From assembly GCF_000819745.1 (NCBI RefSeq), contig NZ_CDDA01000038.1:1-64000 (forward strand): a stretch of DNA of 64,000 nucleotides, in the 5' to 3' direction. The translations under genes and the position numbers were made by a program. Numbering within the stretch: the first letter of the stretch is position 1; each line of letters opens with the position of its first letter. This document shows, piece after piece, positions 39,696 to 49,747 of the stretch. The DNA is from Aeromonas bestiarum. Lineage in GTDB: Bacteria; Pseudomonadota; Gammaproteobacteria; Enterobacterales; Aeromonadaceae. A model generated the notes under the pieces. The model saw only the letters and a program-made list of their open reading frames with translations, was not told the DNA's origin and did not search any database.

Positions 39696-39851
39696 ATGGA
39701 AAAACTTGACCAAGAGATCGACACCATGCGCCAGGAGTTTGAGTCACAAGGCCAGAAACAGGCCCACGACAAATGGCAAGCCAGGGTCGATGAACTGCAA
39801 CGGGAACGGGAGCGTTCAGAAGCGCCCCAGCCGGAAGCGGCAGAACACTAG
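39696..39851 (+). CDS. 51-aa highly charged small protein
   Basis: A short gene reading MEKLDQEIDTMRQEFESQGQ and onward to EAAEH. It has a strong ribosome site (TAAGGAGACATCCTG) at good spacing, and a terminator follows. The peptide is helical with heptad-like spacing and abundant Glu, Gln, Lys and Arg, so a coiled coil is likely. No family recognised. The RBS, codon use and terminator together make it a credible gene. Confidence 0.7.
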   Translation: MEKLDQEIDTMRQEFESQGQKQAHDKWQARVDELQRERERSEAPQPEAAEH

Positions 39852-39896
39852 CCCGCCGACGGCCACTATCGTGATGGCCATCGGTCAAGCAGATAA

Positions 39897-39940
39897 TAAA
39901 AACCCCCACAGCCCGCAAGGGAGGTGGGGGATTTTTATTG
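39897..39940. terminator. Terminator after the 51-aa gene and manA
   Basis: Stem AAAACCCCCAC / GTGGGGGATTTT with A and T runs at its two ends; serves the convergent small gene and manA. Confidence 0.8.
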
Positions 39941-40000
39941 GCCGGGCGATGGTGCCCTTGTTGGTTTATCCAGTCATTGAACCCGTGCCGGGTTCACGCC

Positions 40001-41212
40001 TTAGCAGCGGTTGCCGGCGCGGGCGACCCGGCCTTCGGCCAGCAGCTGGTAGTGGCCGGTGGCGGCAGGGACAAAGGCGGACTGGCCCTTCTCGAGGCGC
40101 AGCGTCTCGTCGCCCTGCTTGAGCGTCACAGTGCCATCGATGGCAAACAGGATCTCGGCGCTGGCGGTGGTGAGCGTATGCTCGCCCGCCGGATAGACGC
40201 TGAAGGTGAAGTCCGGCACCGGCACGTCGAAGTGCTGCACCGCACCCTCTACGCGGGGGGCCAGCAGGATCTGGTCGTCCGGCTTGGGCAGGCAGCGAGT
40301 GCAGTCCAGCAGCTCTGCCACGTCTATGTATTTGGGGGTGAGACCCGCGCGCAGCACGTTGTCCGAGTTGGCCATGATCTCGAGGCCGGTGCCGCGCACA
40401 TAGGCGTGGGGGGTGCAGGCATCGAGGAACATGGCCTGACCCGGTTGCAGGGTCACCACGTTCAAGAGCAGCGGCGAGAAGAGTCCCACATCCCCAGGGT
40501 ACTGGGCGGCCAGGCTGGTGATCAGCGCAAAGGTCTCCTCATCCTGGTGCGCGGCGGCATAGGCCAGCAGGCCCGCCAGGGCCTCTTCCTTGCGCGCCCC
40601 TTGTAAAATCAGCAGCTGGTGGAAGAAGTGCTGCAGGCCCGCTTCGTTCTGGTTGGCGGCAAGGGCCGCGACCAGATCGGCGATGGCTGCCAGCTTGACC
40701 CGCTCGAACAGCGCCAGTATGGCGGGAATGGCGCGAAAGCCGTTCATCGCCTGATAGGGGGTGAGGGCAAACACCAGCTCCGGCTTGTGATTGGGGTCTT
40801 TGTAGTTGCGATTGGCTGCCTTGGGGTCGATGCCGGCGGCTTCTTCCTTGGCAAAGCCGGCTTCGGCCTGAGCCTTGCTTGGGTGTACCTGGATGGAGAG
40901 GGCCTTCTCGGCGCACAGCACCTTGAACAGGAAGGGCAGGCTGCCGAAACGGGTGACGGTAGCCTCACCCAGCGCGGCGGCCGGGGCCGCGTCGATCACC
41001 GCCGAGAGCTTCTGGGCACTGCCCGCCAGCATCACCTCTGAACAGCCGTTGGGGTGGGCGCCCATCCACAGCTCGGCCTGGGGTTTGCCCGCCGGATTTG
41101 GGATGCCGAACAGGGTGGTGAGGGCGTCATGGCTGCCCCAGTCGTAACCTTGAATCGGATTTTGCATTAACAAAAAAGAGGGCAGAAAGGAGGACAGATC
41201 GCGACTGCTCAT
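40001..41212 (-). CDS. manA: Mannose-6-phosphate isomerase
   Basis: Up to 403 aa. ATG 41212 has GAGG at suitable spacing; the conserved N-terminus begins at MQNPIQGYDWGSHDALTTLF (41167), where no ribosome site is visible. It interconverts mannose-6-phosphate and fructose-6-phosphate and binds zinc: the SIQVHPSKAQAEAGF block holds the Gln/His ligands, and the PELVFALTPY and FLDACTPHAYVRGTGLEIMANSDNVLR blocks are typical. Adjacent to a PTS permease and an AraC regulator. Confidence 0.95.
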   Translation of the reverse strand: MSSRDLSSFLPSFLLMQNPIQGYDWGSHDALTTLFGIPNPAGKPQAELWMGAHPNGCSEVMLAGSAQKLSAVIDAAPAAALGEATVTRFGSLPFLFKVLCAEKALSIQVHPSKAQAEAGFAKEEAAGIDPKAANRNYKDPNHKPELVFALTPYQAMNGFRAIPAILALFERVKLAAIADLVAALAANQNEAGLQHFFHQLLILQGARKEEALAGLLAYAAAHQDEETFALITSLAAQYPGDVGLFSPLLLNVVTLQPGQAMFLDACTPHAYVRGTGLEIMANSDNVLRAGLTPKYIDVAELLDCTRCLPKPDDQILLAPRVEGAVQHFDVPVPDFTFSVYPAGEHTLTTASAEILFAIDGTVTLKQGDETLRLEKGQSAFVPAATGHYQLLAEGRVARAGNRC

Positions 41213-41344
41213 AAGGGACGCCTCATTTGGTGTGAAGAAAGTCGGGTGAAGAAAAGGGTGGCATTGCTGCTGCGGACCGGACTATAACATGGGCGGCCTT
41301 TGCCGCCGCAACCGCTTGCCTCTCTACTTTTGATCAGGATCAGC

Positions 41345-42220
41345 ATGTCACTTATCTTCAGCCAACTGCTCGATGGCGCCCTTCATGAGCAGGCCCCCTT
41401 CGAGCAGATCTGGTTTGCCCAGGATCAGGGGGTGCCGCCCGGTTTCAGCTATCAGGTCAACTTTCCCCGCCTCGAACTGGTGTTCAGCGGCGAATACCTC
41501 AACCAGATCTGGGACAAGGAGCAGGGCTGCAAGGAGATAAGCGTGCTGCCGGGGCAGGCGCTCTACATACCTCCCAATGGCTGGAACAAGCCGCTGTGGA
41601 CCACGGATTGCTCTGTGCTGAGCCTGCTGTTTGGCAAGCGCCAGCTGGGGTTCAGCCTGGTGAGCAAGCGGCGGGAAGACCCCGATTTTTTCGACGTGCA
41701 AAAGCACAGCATAATGGCGCGGGCCGGCCATGTGATCGAACACATATTGGCGGCGCTCAACGTGCTGACCGAGGATCCCGGCCGCTCCCCCACCGACAAC
41801 CACTTGTTGCAGGCGCTGCTCACCAGTGCCCGCCAGCTGCTGGCGGAGTCCGCCGCCGAGCGGCCAAGAGGGGCGGACCTGTTTCACGGGATCTGCATCT
41901 ATATCCAGGAAAATTTTCACCGCCCCATCACCCGCGACTCCATCGCCCACCGTTTCAACGTCTCGGCCAGCCATCTCTCCCATCTGTTTCGCGAGCAGGG
42001 TCATATGCGCCTGGCCGATTACATCAGCTGGGTGCGGATCGATCGGGCCAAGTTCATGCTGAAAAAGTACCGGTTTCGGCTGGAAGAGGTGGCGAGCCGC
42101 TGCGGTTACGGCGATGTGAACTATTTTTGCCGGGTGTTCAAACAAAAGACCGGGCTGACCCCTTCCCAGTACCGCTCCCTGAGTCAGCCACAGGGGCAGG
42201 GCGAGGGGCTGGTGGGATAA
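41345..42220 (+). CDS. AraC-family transcriptional regulator
   Basis: A 291-aa protein starting MSLIFSQLLDGALHEQAPFE. Residues 1-140 form a cupin-like sensing domain (SVLPGQALYIPPNGWNKPLW). Residues about 190-285 carry two helix-turn-helices (ITRDSIAHRFNVSASHLSHL and LEEVASRCGYGDVNYFCRVF followed by GLTPSQYR). It is divergent from manA, 130 bp apart, so control of manA and perhaps the EIIA-EIIC-EIIB permease is likely. Confidence 0.88.
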   Translation: MSLIFSQLLDGALHEQAPFEQIWFAQDQGVPPGFSYQVNFPRLELVFSGEYLNQIWDKEQGCKEISVLPGQALYIPPNGWNKPLWTTDCSVLSLLFGKRQLGFSLVSKRREDPDFFDVQKHSIMARAGHVIEHILAALNVLTEDPGRSPTDNHLLQALLTSARQLLAESAAERPRGADLFHGICIYIQENFHRPITRDSIAHRFNVSASHLSHLFREQGHMRLADYISWVRIDRAKFMLKKYRFRLEEVASRCGYGDVNYFCRVFKQKTGLTPSQYRSLSQPQGQGEGLVG

Positions 42221-42421
42221 GCTGGGATGCCGCTGGAACCTGCGTGAGTCAGGCGTTGGCGGGGCCGCTGTGGATCCGGGGTAGGCAGGCTGGACGCATT
42301 GTGATCCAGTACTCGACTATGGTCTGACATGCGTGCTCGCCATTTGATTATGAAAACGAATGGGCTAAGATGGCCGCGCGCAACTTACAGATTGATAACA
42401 AACGGAAGTTAGGAGATGCCG

Positions 42422-43675
<1,254 letters not shown>

Positions 43676-43693
43676 GCGGTGAGACTGAAATGC

Positions 43694-43724
43694 AAAACCG
43701 GCGCCATGAGCGCCGGTTTTTTTA
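43694..43724 (+). terminator. icd terminator
   Basis: Hairpin AAAACCGGCGC / GCGCCGGTTTT followed by a T run, 20 bases after the icd stop. Confidence 0.88.
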
Positions 43725-43761
43725 TGGGTGACAGGCCGCTGGCCTGAAGGTGCACCTGTGA

Positions 43762-43938
43762 TCAGGTGGTCTTTTCCACGTGCTGTTGATAGAGCTGTTG
43801 CCACTTGCTGCTTTCGGCTTCATCGCCCTGCGTCTGCCAGAACTCGCAGATGGAGTTGGCGAGCTCGGATGCCATGGCGTGATCTCCATCGCGGCGACTC
43901 ATCAGATATTGTCCCAGCCAGCTTTGATATTGTTTCAT
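43762..43938 (-). CDS. 58-aa small protein downstream of icd
   Basis: Short gene reading MKQYQSWLGQYLMSRRDGDH and ending QQHVEKTT, with GGAG eight bases before its ATG. It is predicted helical, with Trp residues in SICEFWQTQGDEAESSKWQQ. Codon use matches core genes. No function known; convergent with icd. Confidence 0.65.
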   Translation of the reverse strand: MKQYQSWLGQYLMSRRDGDHAMASELANSICEFWQTQGDEAESSKWQQLYQQHVEKTT

Positions 43939-44230
43939 TGCCCGATCTCCTTATCTAAGGTGCCCTTGGTGGTTGCCCGTTTGGCAGACAAGTCTCTCGA
44001 CTGCTGCCAGACCTGACTCAACCAGGTCACTGTTTTCCTGCGCACCTCTGTTCGTTGTTATCGCCGGATTGGGTAGCGATCTCGCCGGATAACGGTGCTA
44101 ACGGGGCGCAGATGTCAAAAAACGGTCCCTATCCTATCACAAAATAACCAACTTGGGGGGATTGGCGGCCGAAGGAGGAGAGGTGAGGTGCTCACGCTCA
44201 GGGCAAAGGGTGTGCCATCTTGCTGATCCA
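43939..44230. other. Intergenic region before the dsdA terminator
   Basis: About 290 bases. It presumably contains the promoter of the 58-aa gene. A partial symmetry TCGCCGGATTGGGTAGCGATCTCGCCGGATAA is seen near 44060-44092. Nothing else recognised. Confidence 0.35.
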
Positions 44231-44235
44231 TGAAG

Positions 44236-44264
44236 AGAAAAACCCGCCAGGGTGGCGGGTTTGT
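44236..44264 (-). terminator. dsdA terminator
   Basis: Hairpin AACCCGCCA / TGGCGGGTT followed by TTTCTC on the minus strand, 15 bases past the dsdA stop. Confidence 0.8.
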
Positions 44265-44278
44265 TGGGTGAAAAAAGA

Positions 44279-45610
44279 TCAAATTTTGGCGGTGGCCAGG
44301 TATTTTTCCATCTCCTCGGCGGGCACCATGCCGCCGCCGGTGGCCCATACCAGATGGGTAGCCCGGGCCAGGGTAGCGGCATCGATGCCGCGCTCCGTCT
44401 GCCACTCGCGATCAGCCGCCACGCGCCACGGACCCGGCATGCCGGCCAGCGCCGAGGGCTCCAGCCTGATCTGTTCATCCCGTGCCAGCAGCCCCAGCAG
44501 GTCATACATCTCCTGATCGCTCAGGGTGTAGAAGCCATCGAGCAGCCGTTCCATGGCGCGGCCGACGAAGCCGGAGGCGCGTCCTACCGCGAGGCCATCG
44601 GCTGCGGTGAGGTTATCGATGCCCAGATCCTGCACCGCAATGGCATCGTGCAATCCGGTGTGGACCCCCAGCAACATGCAGGGGGAGTGAGTGGGTTCGG
44701 CAAACAGGCAGTGGACGTGGTCCCCGAACGATAGTTTCAGGCCGAAGGCCACGCCGCCGGGGCCGCCGCCCACACCGCAAGGCAGATAGACGAACAGCGG
44801 GTGCTCGGCATCCACCTTGATGCCCATATCATCGAACTGCTTTTTCACCCGCTCACCCGCTACCGAGTAGCCGAGGAACAGGGTGCGGGAGTTCTCGTCG
44901 TCGATGAAGAAGCAGTTGGGGTCGCGCTCGGCCTCCTTGCGACCCTGCTCCACCGCCACCCCGTAATCCTCTGCGTATTCCACGACTATGACCCCGTGTT
45001 CACGCAATTTGCGCTTCTTCCACTCCCGCGCATCGGCGGACATGTGGACTGTGACGGTGAAGCCGAGCTTGGCGCTCATGATGCCGATGGACATGCCGAG
45101 GTTGCCGGTGGAGCCCACGGCAATGCTGTACTGGCCGAAGAACTGGCGAAACTCGTCCGTGAACAGCTTGCGATAGTCGTCTTCTTCGCGGAGCAACCCG
45201 GCCTTGATCGCCAGCTGTTCGGCATGGGTCAGCACCTCGTAGATGCCGCCACGGGCCTTGATGGAGCCGGAGATGGGCAGGTGGCTGTCTTTTTTCAGCA
45301 GCAACTTGCCGGTCACCTCGACGCCGTAACGCGCATTGAGCGTTGCCTGCATGGCCGGGATGGCGGCGATCTCGGACTCCAGAATGCCCTTGCTGGCGCG
45401 GGTCTCGGGGAAGGCGTCGCACATGTAGGGGGCGAAGCGGGCAAGCCGGGCGGAGGCATCCGCCACATCGCTGCCATCCAGCCCCACATGGAGCAGGCCA
45501 ACCGCCAGCGTGCTGGCCTTGGGGTTGAACCAGGTCACGGGCTCGAGTGCGATCAGGGATTGCACCAGCGGGAATTGGGTAATGAGTTGTTGGACGTCGA
45601 TGTTTTTCAT
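44279..45610 (-). CDS. dsdA: D-serine ammonia-lyase (dehydratase)
   Basis: A 443-aa PLP enzyme (E. coli DsdA is 442 aa) that deaminates D-serine to pyruvate and ammonia. The PLP Lys is in [15 protein letters not shown] (about residue 116), and the phosphate-binding loop is [15 protein letters not shown]. Start at [14 protein letters not shown]; the frame stays open far upstream into dsdX, but that is not coding. It is 17 bp downstream of dsdX, forming the dsdXA operon divergent from dsdC. Confidence 0.96.
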   Translation of the reverse strand: MKNIDVQQLITQFPLVQSLIALEPVTWFNPKASTLAVGLLHVGLDGSDVADASARLARFAPYMCDAFPETRASKGILESEIAAIPAMQATLNARYGVEVTGKLLLKKDSHLPISGSIKARGGIYEVLTHAEQLAIKAGLLREEDDYRKLFTDEFRQFFGQYSIAVGSTGNLGMSIGIMSAKLGFTVTVHMSADAREWKKRKLREHGVIVVEYAEDYGVAVEQGRKEAERDPNCFFIDDENSRTLFLGYSVAGERVKKQFDDMGIKVDAEHPLFVYLPCGVGGGPGGVAFGLKLSFGDHVHCLFAEPTHSPCMLLGVHTGLHDAIAVQDLGIDNLTAADGLAVGRASGFVGRAMERLLDGFYTLSDQEMYDLLGLLARDEQIRLEPSALAGMPGPWRVAADREWQTERGIDAATLARATHLVWATGGGMVPAEEMEKYLATAKI

Positions 45611-45627
45611 GGGATGTCTCGGTCTTG

Positions 45628-46965
45628 TTACACGATATAGGAGAGCAGGAAAGTACCGGCCAGCGCCATCAGGGAGGCGACAAAGGTGGCGGTAGTGTAG
45701 TACTTGAGCGTTTCGTTCAGGGTGGCGCCGCAATACTGCTTGACCAGCCAGAACAGGGAATCGGTCACCATGGTGCAGCCGATGGCGCCGGAGCCGATGG
45801 CCAGCGTCATGATCTCGGGGCTGATGTTCGGGTAGTGCACCATGATGGGGGAGACGATGGCGGTGGCACCCATCATGGCGACGGTGGCCGAGCCCACGGC
45901 GGCGTGCAGCATTATGGCCACCAGCCAGGCCAGCAGTATGGGGGGCATGTCCAGCTGGGAGAGAATGGTCGCCAGGCTGTCCCCCAGGCCGCTCGCCTTG
46001 AGCACGCCGTTGAAGGCACCGCCTGCCCCTATGATCAGCAGAATATTGGCGATGGAGGAGAAGCACTGTTCGGTCTGGTTCAGCAGCCCTTCCATCTTCA
46101 TCTGCTGACGGATCCCCAGCACGTAGTAGGCGGTGAAGGCGGCGATGAACATGGCGGTGATGGGGTTGCCGATGAACTCCAGCAGGGTATAGAGACCGCT
46201 TGCGTGATCCATGTTGAGCTCGGCCACCGTCTTGGCCAGCATCAGCAGTATGGGCAGCAGCACGGTAAAGAGGGAGGCACTTAAGGTCGGGAGGCTTGCC
46301 TCGTCGCGCGCCTCTATATTCGCAAAGGCGGCGGGCACCTCCTTGAACGGCACCCGTTTACCGAGCAGCTTCAGAAACAGCGGGCCGCCCACCAGGGAGG
46401 CAAAGAGCCCGACCGCGAGGCCATAGATGATGACGGAACCTATGTCGGCACCCAGCTGATTGGTGACGTAGAGCGCGGCCGGGTGGGGCGGCACTATGCA
46501 GTGCACGGCCATCAGGGCGGTGCAGAGCGGGATGGCCAGGGTCAGCAGCGAGGTTTTGGTCTTGCGGGCGATGGAGAAGGCGAGCGGAATGAGCAGCACG
46601 ACTCCCACTTCGACAAACAACGTGATGCCGCACACCAGACCAACCAGCACCATGATCACCTGAGGCGAGAGCCAGCGGCACTTTTGCAGGGCGAGACCTA
46701 TGCGTTCCGCCGCCCCCGATACCTCCATCATCTTGCCGAGTATGGTGCCAAGGCCGATGACGGCGGCGAGAAAGCCCAGGGTGCCGCCTATGCCCTCTTC
46801 CATGGCGTTGACCATCTTGACCGGGTTCATCCCCATCATGGTGCCCACATAGAAGCTCGCCAGCAGCAAAGCGAGGAAAGGATGCACCTTGCCCTTCACT
46901 ATGGTGAAGACAATCAGAATGATGCTAGTCAGCAAGGTACCGACGACCCACACTTCAGAATTCAT
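45628..46965 (-). CDS. dsdX: D-serine transporter DsdX (GntP family)
   Basis: A 445-aa inner-membrane permease, the same length as E. coli DsdX and very similar ([79 protein letters not shown]). It imports D-serine by proton symport. It is the first gene of the dsdXA operon and is preceded by the intergenic region shared with dsdC. Confidence 0.95.
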   Translation of the reverse strand: MNSEVWVVGTLLTSIILIVFTIVKGKVHPFLALLLASFYVGTMMGMNPVKMVNAMEEGIGGTLGFLAAVIGLGTILGKMMEVSGAAERIGLALQKCRWLSPQVIMVLVGLVCGITLFVEVGVVLLIPLAFSIARKTKTSLLTLAIPLCTALMAVHCIVPPHPAALYVTNQLGADIGSVIIYGLAVGLFASLVGGPLFLKLLGKRVPFKEVPAAFANIEARDEASLPTLSASLFTVLLPILLMLAKTVAELNMDHASGLYTLLEFIGNPITAMFIAAFTAYYVLGIRQQMKMEGLLNQTEQCFSSIANILLIIGAGGAFNGVLKASGLGDSLATILSQLDMPPILLAWLVAIMLHAAVGSATVAMMGATAIVSPIMVHYPNISPEIMTLAIGSGAIGCTMVTDSLFWLVKQYCGATLNETLKYYTTATFVASLMALAGTFLLSYIV

Positions 46966-47191
46966 ACTGCGCCTCTATGTGTCATGAATGATGATTAGGC
47001 GCCTATTGAATGAAAATGACGGGCGGCTGACAAATGATGAAAATGGCGTCTTGGATGATCTGTGTTGATGCAAAGGTGCCACATCCATCACATTTATCGG
47101 ATTTGATGGGATTTGGGTTTTTTGGTTGCATCCAAAGGCAGGTTTTCTGGCTATCATCTGTGCGTTTTTTGGGGGCGAAGAGGCGTGCCAG
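46966..47191. promoter_or_regulatory. dsdX/dsdC divergent promoter region
   Basis: A 226-base gap between divergent dsdX and dsdC with repeated A/T-rich T-N11-A type half-sites (around 47060-47160, e.g. CCATCACATTTATCGGATTTGATGG). Such sites fit a LysR-type activator, here DsdC. Exact sites are inferred. Confidence 0.5.
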
Positions 47192-48136
47192 ATGTATACC
47201 GAAGACAACTACGTATCGAGAAACAAACTGCTGAACGGTTATCAGCTATCCAAGCTGCATACCTTCGAGGCGGCGGCCCGTCACAGCTCGTTTGCCCTGG
47301 CGGCGGATGAGCTGGCGCTCAGCCCGAGTGCAGTGAGCCACAGGATCAGTGCGCTGGAAGATGAGCTTGGTTTCAAGCTGTTCCAGCGCTTTCACCGCAA
47401 GGTGATGCTGACCGCAGAGGGGCAAAGAGTCTTCTGGGCGCTCAAGTCCTCGCTCGAGTTCATCAACCAAGAGATCCTGGAGATCAGGCATCAGGAACTG
47501 TCCGGTTCCCTGACCGTCTATTCCCGCCCCTCCATTGCCCAGTGCTGGCTGGTGCCCAGACTCGCGGATTTTTCTCGCCTGCATCCCCAGATCGATCTCA
47601 ACGTCATGACAGGCAACGAGAACATCAATCTGCACGGCTATGGCATAGACCTGACTATCTATTTCGATGACAAGACCCCGGAGCGGCTCGCCATCCACCC
47701 GCTGATGGATGAGTACATGGTGCCGGTGTGCAGCCCCGAATATGCCGAGCAGCATGGGTTGCTGGACAAGCCTGACCACTTGTCTCGCTGTCGCCTGCTG
47801 CACGACAGGCAGGCCTGGGGCCATGACTCGGACAGCGACGAGTGGAGCAGTTGGGCCCGCCAGTGCGGCATCTCCCTCGACGCCTGCCAGTCAAACATGG
47901 GGTTCGATCGTTCCGATCTCGCCATTATCGCCGCCATGAACCACGCCGGGATCGCCATGGGCCGCAAGAATCTGGTGAGCAAGCGGCTGGCCAGACATGA
48001 ACTGGTGGCCCCCTTCCCTGGCATGGAGGTGCGCTGCGAGCAGCGTTACTACATAGCGACCTTGCCCAACCGTCAGTGCCCCAAGATCCAGGCCTTTGTC
48101 GACTGGGTCTGCGCCCAGGCAGGGGAGACACAATAA
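47192..48136 (+). CDS. dsdC: LysR-type activator of the D-serine operon
   Basis: A 314-aa LysR regulator starting MYTEDNYVSRNKLLNGYQLS after AAGAGGCGTGCCAG. N-terminal winged HTH (LHTFEAAARHSSFALAADEL, LSPSAVSHRISALEDELGF) and a C-terminal substrate-binding domain. Position divergent from dsdX is the classic dsdC arrangement; in E. coli DsdC activates dsdXA with D-serine. Confidence 0.92.
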   Translation: MYTEDNYVSRNKLLNGYQLSKLHTFEAAARHSSFALAADELALSPSAVSHRISALEDELGFKLFQRFHRKVMLTAEGQRVFWALKSSLEFINQEILEIRHQELSGSLTVYSRPSIAQCWLVPRLADFSRLHPQIDLNVMTGNENINLHGYGIDLTIYFDDKTPERLAIHPLMDEYMVPVCSPEYAEQHGLLDKPDHLSRCRLLHDRQAWGHDSDSDEWSSWARQCGISLDACQSNMGFDRSDLAIIAAMNHAGIAMGRKNLVSKRLARHELVAPFPGMEVRCEQRYYIATLPNRQCPKIQAFVDWVCAQAGETQ

Positions 48137-48216
48137 GCGGCAGGGCCAAGCGCCGTGTTATTCCCCGTCTGGCGTGCAGGATGGAGGGCGAGCTCCCGGC
48201 AAAAAACGGTGCAGAT

Positions 48217-48363
48217 GGCAGGTGCGGCGCCGAAGAGCGAGGAATTCGTCTAACATCCCAGCGAGTTAGCCGAATGCACCGTCAGTAAAGGCTCAATCGT
48301 TCGACATAGGATGGAAACCGGACACAAATAAAAGGGCCACTTCTTGCGAAGTGGCCCTTTCCA
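48217..48363 (+). repeat. ~150-bp direct repeat, copy 1
   Basis: Matches 57601-57749 at most positions over its whole length, including CAGCGAGTTAGCCGAAT, GTCAGTAAAGGCTCAATCGT and the terminator AAGGGCCACTTC/GAAGTGGCCCTT. Followed about 190 bases later by the T-arm-like 19-mer. Interpreted as the end of an integrated element. Confidence 0.8.
48330..48361 (+). terminator. Terminator within repeat copy 1
   Basis: Hairpin AAAGGGCCACTTC / GAAGTGGCCCTTT with flanking A and T residues. Confidence 0.8.
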
Positions 48364-48548
48364 ATGCTGGGGAGGCTGAATCCATAACTCATGTTATTGA
48401 TTTTATATAATTTGTTTTTAGTGAAAAGAGCTTAGGTGTTACTGGCGAACAAGCCACCGCACATTTTGCCATTGAGGCCTACCTGTCTACCCCGCGAAAA
48501 AGCCGGCCAGGTCTCCGGCTACTTCGAGCGCTCGCGACGCACTTCTCG

Positions 48549-48567
48549 GGATGCGGGTTCAAATCCC
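48549..48567 (+). other. tRNA/tmRNA T-arm-like sequence, candidate attachment site 1
   Basis: Contains GCGGGTTCAAATCCC, a T-stem/T-loop signature, but the stem pairs for only three bases and no tRNA body lies upstream. An identical 19-mer is at 57926-57944. Best read as a degenerate 3' tRNA or tmRNA fragment left by integration. Confidence 0.6.
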
Positions 48568-48907
48568 CATGACCCGGCTCCCACGATTCATACTCCGTTA
48601 CGGGTGTCATCCTTGAATGACTCGGTCACCAGCTTGCCATCGGTACTGGCCTGACGCTTACTGCCAAGCCCGTGATGTTGAGCCCCTTGGGTGGAGTGGA
48701 GTCTTGCCGCCGGCCCTTGACCCTACCGGGTCAGGCGAAGGCGTGGTCGCACTCGGTGGGCCCGGTAGATGGCTATGCCACAGAGCGTGGACGACGGTGG
48801 CACCTGAGTGTGCGAGCCGGATATGGCACAGGGCGGAACAGCCCATACTGGAGGCTGCTACACTGGCCGAAGAGATTCGGACGGACACACCAACAAGGAA
48901 GTTGACG

Positions 48908-49717
48908 ATGAGAGAGACTCCCAGCGCCCTCGCGGCGTGGCTGCCCCCCAGTCCTGGGCATCTGCGCGCCGATCTGGATACCTGGCGGCAGCAGTTTTTT
49001 CGGGCGCTACCCGACGCGCGGTGCCTCGAGGCCCTGTTCGATCGGGCTCCGGACATTGTCTTCTCCATCAAGGACAGGGCCGGCCGCTATGTGAGCATCA
49101 GCGAGGCCTGTACTGAGCGCTGTGGCCTGGCGAGCCGGCATGATGCCATCGGCAAGACGGCCCACGAGATCTTCCCACCCCACATGGCAGCGCGCTACCA
49201 GGCCCAGGACGAGCGTCTGTTTGGCACCGGTGAGCCCGTAGTGGACAATCTCGATCTGACCCTGTTTAACGACCGCAGCCCCGGCTGGTGCCTGACCAAC
49301 AAGGAGCCGCTGCGCGATGCTGGTGGCGCTATTGTAGGCCTGGTATGCATGTCACGCGATCTGCACGAGCCGAGCCGGGCCGGCTTCATCGACGATCGCT
49401 TCGTCGAGGCGGTCGATCACATCCTGACTCATTATCCCACCCCCTTGCGTATTGAATCGCTGGCACGACGGGCCGGAGTATCAGTCGCCCAGTTTGAGCG
49501 GCGCATGAGGCGGATCTTCCAGCTCTCCGCCGGTCAGTTCATCACCAAGACTCGCATCGACATCGCGATCAACTGGCTAAAGGGCAGTGATATGGCCATC
49601 GCCGACATCGCATTGCGGTGCGGTTTTTGCGATCAGAGCGCCCTGTCGCGGCAGTTTCGAGCTCTGACAGGCCTGTCTCCACGCCAGTACCGGCAGTTGC
49701 TGCGCCGGGGGAATTGA
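48908..49717 (+). CDS. PAS-domain AraC-family regulator
   Basis: A 269-aa protein from the ATG at 48908 (AACAAGGAAGTTGACG upstream). Residues about 40-150 are a PAS domain (FDRAPDIVFSIKDRAGRYVS, AIGKTAHEIFPPHMAARYQ). Residues about 165-269 are an AraC DNA-binding domain (PLRIESLARRAGVSVAQFER and IADIALRCGFCDQSALSRQF, ending LSPRQYRQLLRR). It is convergent with the collagenase gene and may regulate it, but this is inference. Confidence 0.88.
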   Translation: MRETPSALAAWLPPSPGHLRADLDTWRQQFFRALPDARCLEALFDRAPDIVFSIKDRAGRYVSISEACTERCGLASRHDAIGKTAHEIFPPHMAARYQAQDERLFGTGEPVVDNLDLTLFNDRSPGWCLTNKEPLRDAGGAIVGLVCMSRDLHEPSRAGFIDDRFVEAVDHILTHYPTPLRIESLARRAGVSVAQFERRMRRIFQLSAGQFITKTRIDIAINWLKGSDMAIADIALRCGFCDQSALSRQFRALTGLSPRQYRQLLRRGN

Positions 49718-49747
49718 CGCGCCGCCGGTGCGGCGCGTCGTACTCAC

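Larger units (their letters stand above)
48137..48907. other. Gene-free junction between core DNA and the accessory region
   Basis: About 770 bases. It holds the first copy of the ~150-bp repeat, a terminator, one GTGTTAC motif (48436-48442), the T-arm-like 19-mer at 48549-48567, and then GC-rich DNA leading to the PAS-AraC gene. No gene is convincing here, although one frame remains open from 48617. Confidence 0.55.

Noticed and set aside
44279..46066. Reading dsdA as a 595-aa protein
   Set aside because: The first ~150 codons are an out-of-frame reading of dsdX. The conserved N-terminus of DsdA starts at 45610.
48540..48585. A functional tRNA at the first T-arm
   Set aside because: The T-stem pairs for only three bases and neither anticodon arm nor acceptor stem can be formed.
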